The notes under the pieces were generated by a model, which did not search any database, was not told the DNA's origin, and worked only from the letters and a program-made list of their open reading frames with translations. A program made the position numbers and the translations under genes. Positions 58,061-64,000 of a stretch of 64,000 nucleotides of DNA are shown one piece after another. The DNA comes from Lachnospiraceae bacterium. Its GTDB lineage: Bacteria; Bacillota; Clostridia; Lachnospirales; Lachnospiraceae. The stretch covers positions 3,692,501 to 3,756,500 of the forward strand of contig AP025573.1 in the NCBI GenBank assembly GCA_022845895.1, given 5' to 3'. Every line of letters begins with the position of its first letter. Within the stretch, counting starts at the first letter, position 1.

Positions 58061-58801
58061 TTATTCCCATCGAAATGTAAATTTTGTAAGACAGCAGCAG
58101 ATAATAGTAATTGCCGCAAGCAGTACCACGATTCCGGCAGTATCTTCCACCTGCCCGCCCATGGATATCTCTTTCATCAGCTTGATTCCCTGCGTCAGAG
58201 GAAGCACGGATGCCACTTTCTGAAGTCGTTCCGGAAACAGCTCAAACGGTATGGTAGCTCCGGATAAGAACAGCATCGGAAAATACACTGCTGTCGTTAC
58301 CACGTTTGCAATCTTAACGGTCCTGCACAGTCCTGCTATGAGCATGCCGATGCTGTACATGGCCGCCATGACCAGCAGGTATGCGCACGCAAACAGCAAT
58401 ACATTTCCTTCCATCCTGTATCCAAATGCGGCCACAGAAATTATCGAAACCGCCGCACAGGAAATGAGCGCGGTCACCGTCCCACAGGTAACTACTGCCG
58501 CCAGCAATGCCATCGGACTGCACGGCGTGACAAAAAAGTGCTTTAGGATCTTTTTATCCCGATAATCGGCTATGGTCAGGGGGATTCCCATAAAAGCGCT
58601 TGCACAGATTCCTACTGCCGTCAACGAAGCAAACGCACTTTGAAGAAATGTATAGTTCCCACCGCCTGCTGCCTTTTCCCCTGCGATAACTGCTATGAGC
58701 ACGAGAATGCCGGCAGGCATGGCGACCCCGAATATCAGGCCGTCCGGGCAGCGGAACCCCAGTTTCTGTTCTATCTTATATAATGTCCAAAAACGTCTCA
58801 T
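58061..58801 (-). CDS. ABC-2 type transporter permease
   Basis: Membrane subunit of 246 residues with six hydrophobic segments. TFLQSAFASLTAVGICASAFMGIPLTIADYRDKKILKHFFVTPCSP and YFPMLFLSGATIPFELFPERL are the ABC-2 landmarks. The start overlaps the ATPase stop by four bases (ATGA). It forms a drug or lipid exporter with the ATPase. Confidence 0.88.
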   Translation of the reverse strand: MRRFWTLYKIEQKLGFRCPDGLIFGVAMPAGILVLIAVIAGEKAAGGGNYTFLQSAFASLTAVGICASAFMGIPLTIADYRDKKILKHFFVTPCSPMALLAAVVTCGTVTALISCAAVSIISVAAFGYRMEGNVLLFACAYLLVMAAMYSIGMLIAGLCRTVKIANVVTTAVYFPMLFLSGATIPFELFPERLQKVASVLPLTQGIKLMKEISMGGQVEDTAGIVVLLAAITIICCCLTKFTFRWE

Positions 58802-59520
58802 CTCTTTCCCTCCTCTTCCATATACCAGAGATATGCATCCTCAAGGTTATCGTACGGACTGTTTTCCACGACTTCTTCTACTGTCCCTGTAATAATCTCT
58901 TTTCCCTGCTTTATGAGCATAATACGGTCACACAGGCTCTCTGCTTCTTCCATATAATGCGTCGTGAGGAATATCGTCATCCCTCTTTCCTTTAATCCTT
59001 TCAACGTCTGCCATACTTCCCTGCGGGCCGCCGCGTCAAGTCCTGTCGTAAGTTCATCCAGAAATACAAGCTCCGGCCCCGGAAGCAGGGCAAGGATGAC
59101 GGACAGCTTCTGCCGCTCTCCGCCCGACAGCTTATCTACCGGCTGCCTCAAGAATTCTTCAAGCTTGAACTGGCGAAGAAGTTCCCGGTAGTCAGCCGGA
59201 GACTTATAGAGTGCGGACAGCTCTTCGCATATCTCCTCCACCCGTATATTGTTTTGAAAATTAGATGACTGGAGCTGTACGCCGACACGCTCAAATATCT
59301 TCTTCCTCTTTGCCGCAGGATTCATCCCTACGATTTCGGCTGTGCCGCCATCCGCTTTTTTTAGCCCGAGAGCTGTCTCAATCGTCGTACTCTTGCCGGC
59401 CCCGTTCGGACCGAGCAGGCCGAACACTTCCTTCCTGCTCACATGAAACGACAGCCTATCCACCACGACTCTCTTTCCAAATCTCTTCGTAAGATTCTTT
59501 ACCTTCATACATGATTCCAT
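58798..59520 (-). CDS. ABC transporter ATPase of the ABC-2 exporter
   Basis: ATPase of 240 residues. Walker A GPNGAGKSTTIE, signature LSGGERQKLSVILALL, Walker B LVFLDELTTGLD and the switch histidine in LTTHYMEEAE are present. Note ELTTGLD where DEPTTGLD is usual. The start MESCMKVKNLTKRFG at 59520 has AAGGAGG upstream. First gene of the ATPase-permease-MerR set. Confidence 0.9.
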   Translation of the reverse strand: MESCMKVKNLTKRFGKRVVVDRLSFHVSRKEVFGLLGPNGAGKSTTIETALGLKKADGGTAEIVGMNPAAKRKKIFERVGVQLQSSNFQNNIRVEEICEELSALYKSPADYRELLRQFKLEEFLRQPVDKLSGGERQKLSVILALLPGPELVFLDELTTGLDAAARREVWQTLKGLKERGMTIFLTTHYMEEAESLCDRIMLIKQGKEIITGTVEEVVENSPYDNLEDAYLWYMEEEGKR

Positions 59521-59594
59521 CCTATTTTCCTCCTTACAAAGATATCCTACAGTCTCCTCCAAGGTCAGGGTCAAGTGCTATTTCAAAATAAAAA

Positions 59595-59623
59595 ACCGAT
59601 AACCCGGCCAGCCGGTTATCGGT
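59595..59623 (-). terminator. Terminator of the small membrane-peptide gene
   Basis: A 10-bp stem ACCGATAACC/GGTTATCGGT with a 9-base loop is followed by TTTTTTATTTTG on the minus strand. The peptide stop codon overlaps the base of the stem. Confidence 0.85.
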
Positions 59624-59736
59624 CATCTCTTCAAAGACATGCAGATCTGCACTATAGCAATACAAATTGTAATGATGAGCCCCAGAAGCAAGGGCACTAT
59701 CCCAACAAGCATGCAGCATTCATTTAAACTATACAT
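59623..59736 (-). CDS. 37-residue hydrophobic membrane peptide
   Basis: The gene starts at an ATG eight bases after GGAG and ends inside a terminator stem. The product, MYSLNECCMLVGIVPLLLGL then IITICIAIVQICMSLKR, is one membrane helix with a short polar N-terminus and a basic C-terminus (SLKR). That shape resembles holin-like or type I toxin peptides, but no sequence family is recognised. It has its own promoter flanked by palindromes, divergent from an XRE regulator gene. The small size leaves some doubt that it is translated. Confidence 0.6.
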   Translation of the reverse strand: MYSLNECCMLVGIVPLLLGLIITICIAIVQICMSLKR

Positions 59737-59772
59737 ATTGTCCACTCCCATCATTCTACAATAGTTTAAAAC

Positions 59773-59845
59773 TGACATCTACAAGATGTCATATTTTCAA
59801 CTATTTTAACATAAACTAAAAATAATGACAAGTAGTGAATGTCAT
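59773..59845 (-). promoter_or_regulatory. Promoter and two palindromic operators between the peptide and XRE genes
   Basis: The minus-strand promoter is TTGTCA (59831-59826), 17 bases, TAAAAT (59808-59803). One palindrome, ATGACA/TGTCAT (59825-59845), covers the -35; another, TGACATC/GATGTCA with five bases between (59773-59791), lies just past the start point. Both share the TGACAT half-site, fitting control by the divergent XRE protein. Confidence 0.7.
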
Positions 59846-59880
59846 TTTATTTGACACCACCTATGACGGAGGGCTTCTCA

Positions 59881-60132
59881 ATGTATAAAAATAAAACGAC
59901 GAGCGGAAAAAATAACTTATGCGGCAATAAGCTCAGCATGCTTAGAAAGCAGCTTACTCCCAAAGTTTCGCAACGGGCTTTTGCAGACAAGCTGCAGCTG
60001 AAAGGAATCGATTTAGATAAGAACGCGATTCAAAGAATCGAATGCGGAAAAAGATTTGTGACAGATATAGAACTCAAAGCATTTGCCCAGATTCTAAATA
60101 CGACTGCCGATGAACTGCTCAGTGGGGAGTAA
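59881..60132 (+). CDS. XRE-family small DNA-binding regulator
   Basis: Protein of 83 residues with one helix-turn-helix: LSMLRKQLTPKVSQRAFADKLQLKGIDLDKNAIQRIECGKRFVTDIELKAFAQILNTTADELL covers the full domain. The ATG at 59881 follows GGAGG. It is divergent from the 37-residue peptide gene, and both lie around shared palindromes, so it is probably a repressor of that gene. No prophage genes are nearby. Confidence 0.85.
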   Translation: MYKNKTTSGKNNLCGNKLSMLRKQLTPKVSQRAFADKLQLKGIDLDKNAIQRIECGKRFVTDIELKAFAQILNTTADELLSGE

Positions 60133-60146
60133 CATGCAGCATAGGT

Positions 60147-60183
60147 AAAGGCCCATAGGACACGCCTTATCCTATGGGCCTTT
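60147..60183. terminator. Bidirectional terminator between XRE gene and FGGY kinase
   Basis: A perfect 13-bp stem AAAGGCCCATAGG/CCTATGGGCCTTT with an 11-base loop lies between the convergent stops at 60132 and 60189. Confidence 0.85.
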
Positions 60184-60188
60184 GTCAA

Positions 60189-61691
60189 TCATATCTTTAC
60201 AAGTGCCTTAAACTCATCCTTCAATGCCTTGTACGATTCCACATATATGTGGTACATCTCCCGGTAAGGCTCTACCCATTCTTTTACCGGTTCCACCGTA
60301 CGTTTGATCTTAAGGCTGGCAGCCGATGCCTCTTCCGGGCTTTCGTATTCCCCCATAAAGGCGGCATTCATGTAGGACAGCCCTCCGGGCGCACCCAGAT
60401 TCACTTCCGGCAGCTTGATTTCCTTATCGATCACAGATGCCTTGATTTTCAGCCAGATGTCGCTCTTGCTGCAGCCGCCGCAGCAGATGATATCGTGGAT
60501 TGGAATTCCGATTTTAACCGCCTGGTCCAGATTGTCCTTCAGCGCAAAGCAAGTTCCTTCCATAATAGAGCGCACCATCTCCGCCCGGTTCGTATTCAGG
60601 TTCAGCCCTATGAAGGTCCCTCTCGCGTCCGGATCCCAGATAGGGGCCCTCTCCCCGGCCATATAAGGGAGGAATATTATCTTTGACGGATATTTCGCCA
60701 TCTTTTCTATCTCTCTGTTAATCCGCTGATAGGAATCTTTTCTGATGGTCTCTCCGCCATACAGCGCGTCCCTGAACCACTTAAGAGACCCGCCTGCCGT
60801 ATTCATCGCCCCATAGAGGATAGTGCTGTTCTCTCCCCTTCCTTTCAGGTATGACAGTTCCCGCGCCGTAACCAGCTTATCAAATCCGATCAGTACGACA
60901 GAGCTCGTACCGCTCATCTCCGCTATCCTCCCCCCTTCATATACCCCTGCTTCCAGACCTGCCGCCGTGGCATCCACGGCCCCCGCCAGCACCGCTGTCT
61001 TGACAGACAGTCCTGTGAGCGCCGCCGCCTCTGCCGATACGGTACCTATCGGTTCACAGCACTGGTACACATCCGGCATCAGAGAGGCATCCGCGCCGAT
61101 TGCATTTAACAGCTCATCGCTCCAGCAGTTATGATGAATATCGTATATCTGGGTCAGCGAAGCATGCGTGTCGTCTATAGAAAACGTCCCGGTCAGCTTA
61201 TAATTGATATATCCGTTTACCTGGAGCACCTTGTGGCACTTATCCATGATTTCTGGCTTGTGGCGAAGGAACCACATGAGTTCTGTCAAAGTAAAATAGG
61301 TGTCGAGGCGGTTCCCGGTAATATCGAATATCTTATCCTCCCCGACTACTTCCTTTATAATCTCATATTCTTCCTTGCTTCTCCTGTCCATCCAGATCAG
61401 CGCATCATGCAGCGGCCTTCCGTCCTTGTCCACCGGAAGTACGGCAGGCGCCTGGCTGCTTACCGATATGACCTTTATATCTTCCGGATTGACCCAGCTT
61501 TTTGCCAGTACCATACGAATGCACTGTACGGCCGCATCCCACCAGTTCTCAGGATTCTGCTGTACCCAGGAAGGCTCCGGCAGAAGCGTTTCATATTCTT
61601 TTCCCGCCTCCGCGGCTACCTGGGGGCCTTCTCTGAACAAGATACATTTGACCGTTGTCGTCCCGATATCTATCCCTATGGAATACCGCAC
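60189..61691 (-). CDS. FGGY family carbohydrate kinase (xylulokinase/gluconokinase-like)
   Basis: Kinase of 500 residues. The phosphate loop is YSIGIDIGTTTVKCILF; VSSQAPAVLPVDKDG, ALIWMDRRS, SGTSSVVLIGF, FLPYMAGERAPIWD and ICCGGCSKSDIW follow. The start codon is GTG with GGAGG eight bases upstream. It is the last gene of a cluster with a class II aldolase and two D-2-hydroxyacid dehydrogenases. The substrate is likely a ketose or sugar acid; a specific assignment is not possible. Confidence 0.88.
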   Translation of the reverse strand: MRYSIGIDIGTTTVKCILFREGPQVAAEAGKEYETLLPEPSWVQQNPENWWDAAVQCIRMVLAKSWVNPEDIKVISVSSQAPAVLPVDKDGRPLHDALIWMDRRSKEEYEIIKEVVGEDKIFDITGNRLDTYFTLTELMWFLRHKPEIMDKCHKVLQVNGYINYKLTGTFSIDDTHASLTQIYDIHHNCWSDELLNAIGADASLMPDVYQCCEPIGTVSAEAAALTGLSVKTAVLAGAVDATAAGLEAGVYEGGRIAEMSGTSSVVLIGFDKLVTARELSYLKGRGENSTILYGAMNTAGGSLKWFRDALYGGETIRKDSYQRINREIEKMAKYPSKIIFLPYMAGERAPIWDPDARGTFIGLNLNTNRAEMVRSIMEGTCFALKDNLDQAVKIGIPIHDIICCGGCSKSDIWLKIKASVIDKEIKLPEVNLGAPGGLSYMNAAFMGEYESPEEASAASLKIKRTVEPVKEWVEPYREMYHIYVESYKALKDEFKALVKI

Positions 61692-61707
61692 TTTTTATCC
61701 CTCCAAT

Positions 61708-62760
61708 CTAGGAGAGCACCTCCGGATTACAGATAAACCGGGGAGGTTCTCCAGCAAGCAGCTTCTTCACATCATGTAACGTAATCTCTGTCTGGTGTCC
61801 TACGATGTCCCTCGCAGATCCTGCCAGATGAGGGGTCAGCACTACATTTTTCAGGCCAAGGAACTTGTCACCTGAGGGAATCGGCTCAACCGGATATACG
61901 TCCAGCCCCGCCCCCGCGATCCGGTTTTCTTTCAAAGCGTCGTATAAGGCATCGTAGTCGAGCACTTTGGCTCTTGCCGTATTCACAAAGTAAACAGTCG
62001 GCTTCATAAGCGCGATTTTTTCTCTGCTGATAAGGCCTTCTGTTTCAGGGACGACATTACAGTTGACACTGATAAAATCCGAATCTTTCATCACCGTATC
62101 AAGATCCGCTTTTTTCGCTCCAAGATATTCCATATCCTTCTGGCTTACATATGGGTCATATATAAGGAGTTTCATACCGAGCGCCCTTGCACGTCCGGCC
62201 ACCTCCCTCCCAATCATTCCAAATCCAATCTGGCCGAACGTCTTCTGGTACATCTCCGGCCCTCCTCCGTAGAGGGCGAAGGGTGCATCCGGATCCATAG
62301 ACCACTCGGACATCGTCTCGGCTCGCTTGCCGCTGCCGTCGTTATAAGATACTCCTGTCAGATCATCTGTATATTTCAGCAGATGGTCTGTGAGGCTTAT
62401 ATTTTTGGATACGCACATGAGCAGCGCTATGGTATGCTCTGCCACCGCTATGGCATTACGTCCGCCTGCCCGCAGCACAGGAATCTTCTTTTTCGTGGCA
62501 GCCTCGATGTCTATGCTCGCGAAGGCTTCGTTACGGCAGCACACGATGATTTTCAATCGGTCGGCCGCTTCGATTACTTCATCCGTTATATCCTCGAATT
62601 CTGTTATCAGGAGCTCTATCCCCTTTATCTTTACTTTCATCTCCGTCACCGGCATCTTCTCTCCCGTCACGCCATAGCCGGCAAATGCATAATCTGTAGT
62701 AACCGTTTCCAGCAATTCAGTATACTGCCTGTCAAACCTTGCTGTAATCAGCGTCTTCAT
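61708..62760 (-). CDS. D-2-hydroxyacid dehydrogenase (SerA/phosphoglycerate dehydrogenase-like)
   Basis: NAD-dependent dehydrogenase of 350 residues. The nucleotide-binding GQIGFGMIGREVAGRARALG is complete. The catalytic set is R in YFVNTARAKVLD, E in LDVYPVEPIP and H in VLTPHLAG. The usual NxxRG is NTARA. It lies 13 bases before the aldolase and 16 after it the kinase follows. It may oxidise a sugar acid or reduce a 2-keto acid. It is related to the partial dehydrogenase at the right edge. Confidence 0.87.
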   Translation of the reverse strand: MKTLITARFDRQYTELLETVTTDYAFAGYGVTGEKMPVTEMKVKIKGIELLITEFEDITDEVIEAADRLKIIVCCRNEAFASIDIEAATKKKIPVLRAGGRNAIAVAEHTIALLMCVSKNISLTDHLLKYTDDLTGVSYNDGSGKRAETMSEWSMDPDAPFALYGGGPEMYQKTFGQIGFGMIGREVAGRARALGMKLLIYDPYVSQKDMEYLGAKKADLDTVMKDSDFISVNCNVVPETEGLISREKIALMKPTVYFVNTARAKVLDYDALYDALKENRIAGAGLDVYPVEPIPSGDKFLGLKNVVLTPHLAGSARDIVGHQTEITLHDVKKLLAGEPPRFICNPEVLS

Positions 62761-62773
62761 TCTGTCTCCCCTC

Positions 62774-63427
62774 TCATCTCTGTCCGTATTTGTTTAGAAA
62801 GAAGTCATGGAAAAAGTCAATATCCTCCTGAGATATTTCCACTCCGCCTCCAATGCTCTGGCTATTGATATATACCATGGCCGCCTTTTCCAGCACCTGG
62901 GAACCGACGTATGCCTCAGGAAGCGTCCTCCCCACCGTAATGGCCCCATGATTGGCAATCAGGGCTCCTGCCCTGCCTTCTAAGGCTCCGACTACGGCTT
63001 CTGCCATCTCTTTTGTGCCCGGCATGGTGTATGCGGCAAGACGCACATCGCCTCCCAGAATCTGAACCTGGTCGTCGCAGATAGGGGGGATGGACTTTCT
63101 GGCCGCGGCTACCGTGAGGGCGTATGTAGAATGCGTATGCATGATGCCATTTACTTCCGGCCGGTCCAGATAGATAGCGGCGTGCACGACCGCTTCGACA
63201 GAAGGCTTCAAGCTTCCTTCATACGCAAGCGTCTTCATATTGACGATCACCATCTCCTCCGCGGCAAGCCGCTCGTAATCCATGCCGGACGGCGTGATGA
63301 CCATATGCTCGTCATCTACCCTGCCTGATATGTTTCCCCACGTTCCTGCAACGAGCCCGCTGTGGTACATCTCCAGGGCAGTATTACACACTTCAATCTG
63401 CATCAGTTTTGCTTTTTCTCTGTTCAT
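62774..63427 (-). CDS. Class II aldolase/adducin family protein (fuculose-phosphate aldolase-like)
   Basis: Zinc-dependent aldolase of 217 residues. The metal ligands H97 and H99 (MHTHSTYA) and the histidine of IANHGAI are present, with E78 (PSVEAVVH) as the probable catalytic acid. GTWGNISGR near residue 28 and TPSGMDYERL bind the phosphate. In this cluster it would cleave a phosphorylated ketose or sugar acid made by the FGGY kinase. Confidence 0.87.
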   Translation of the reverse strand: MNREKAKLMQIEVCNTALEMYHSGLVAGTWGNISGRVDDEHMVITPSGMDYERLAAEEMVIVNMKTLAYEGSLKPSVEAVVHAAIYLDRPEVNGIMHTHSTYALTVAAARKSIPPICDDQVQILGGDVRLAAYTMPGTKEMAEAVVGALEGRAGALIANHGAITVGRTLPEAYVGSQVLEKAAMVYINSQSIGGGVEISQEDIDFFHDFFLNKYGQR

Positions 63428-63445
63428 CTTTCTTCCTCCATCTTC

Positions 63446-64000
63446 TTAATATCTGTACTGATATAACAGATGCTCTCCTTTGAGGAACCTCTTTATATCA
63501 GATACGATCTGTTTTGTATGGTTCACAAGCACGTCATCGGTCGCTCCGGCGATATGAGGCGTGACGACCACGTTGTCAAGTTCTGTAATATACGGATGGT
63601 TCCCCGCAATCGGCTCACTCGCATACACGTCAAATGCCGCTCCAGCAATCCTGTTATCTTTCAGGGCATCTATGAGGGCCGCTTCGTCAAGAATCGCTCC
63701 CCTCGATGCATTGATAAAATACGCGGTAGGTTTCATCAATGCGATCCTTTCCCGGCTGATGATTCCTGTCGTCTCCGGGGTGACTTTCATATGGCACGTA
63801 ATGAAATCAGATTCTTTCATCAGCTCTTCTACTGATGATGCTTTTCTTATCCCTATCTCTTCTATCTCCACTTCTCCGACAAAGGGATCGTACACAAGAA
63901 GTTCCATGCCAAAGGCCCTGGCAATACGTCCGACTCTGCGGCCGATGCTGCCGTAGCCCAGGATGCCGAGCGTCTTTCCTTTCAGCTGCGTCCCTTTGAA
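63446..64000 (-). CDS. D-2-hydroxyacid dehydrogenase, C-terminal part (cut by window edge)
   Basis: The last 184 codons of a second dehydrogenase; the N-terminus is beyond the right edge. LGILGYGSIGRRVGRIARAFG is the cofactor-binding loop, and R (FINASRGAILD), E (FDVYASEPI) and H (VVTPHIAG) are conserved. It keeps the usual ASRG, unlike the paralogue at 61708-62760. It precedes the aldolase by 18 bases and is probably co-transcribed. Confidence 0.87.
   Translation of the reverse strand, partial: FKGTQLKGKTLGILGYGSIGRRVGRIARAFGMELLVYDPFVGEVEIEEIGIRKASSVEELMKESDFITCHMKVTPETTGIISRERIALMKPTAYFINASRGAILDEAALIDALKDNRIAGAAFDVYASEPIAGNHPYITELDNVVVTPHIAGATDDVLVNHTKQIVSDIKRFLKGEHLLYQYRY

Overview
The window looks like chromosomal DNA of a low-to-mid GC anaerobic Firmicute, most likely a Lachnospiraceae (Clostridium cluster XIVa) gut bacterium. 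The reasons are strong AGGAGG ribosome sites, TTGACA/TATAAT promoters, Gram-positive lipoprotein signals, an rpoB of Firmicute type, and many ABC sugar importers with LacI and RpiR regulators. This placement is inference; no 16S gene or tRNA gene was seen.

Backbone. The usual rpmG-secE-nusG-rplKA-rplJL-rpoBC string lies on the minus strand but is broken into three transcription units. These are rpmG-secE-nusG-rplK-rplA (41779-39608), rplJ-rplL (36042-35066, with an L10 leader, its own promoter and a strong terminator) and rpoB-rpoC (4203 to beyond the left edge, with its own promoter). A LytTR/AgrC-type two-component system and an intact IS481-like element lie between rplA and rplJ. About 31 kb of accessory metabolic genes lie between rplL and rpoB.

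The 31-kb block (4.4-35 kb), all minus strand except one MerR gene, holds from right to left: two LacI paralogues; a 12-kb sugar operon (FucI-like isomerase, split transketolase, ribose-type ABC importer with a DUF2291 lipoprotein, RbsD, RbsK and an FGGY kinase) whose gene set matches the logic of D-apiose use; a solute-binding protein with a giant sensor-MscS channel; an aquaporin; small acetyltransferases; a MerR-controlled redox patch with aldo/keto reductase, alcohol dehydrogenase, flavodoxin and two decayed genes; and an oligopeptide ABC operon directly above rpoBC.

Right of the ribosomal genes (42-64 kb): a cold-shock gene with a long structured leader; an SSF symporter/creatininase operon divergent from an RpiR regulator; a PLP aminotransferase-fold protein; a second sugar system (ABC importer, ADP-dependent-type sugar kinase, class II aldolase, RpiR and a divergent phosphomannose-isomerase-like cupin); isoaspartyl dipeptidase; a MerR/ABC exporter unit; a 37-residue membrane peptide divergent from an XRE regulator; and, running off the right edge, a cluster of FGGY kinase, two D-2-hydroxyacid dehydrogenases and a class II aldolase.

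Taken together, the region is a carbohydrate-scavenging neighbourhood built into and around an essential transcription/translation locus. The candidates most worth testing are the apiose-type operon, the isomerase-kinase-aldolase system, the sensor-MscS channel with its binding protein, and the peptide/XRE pair.
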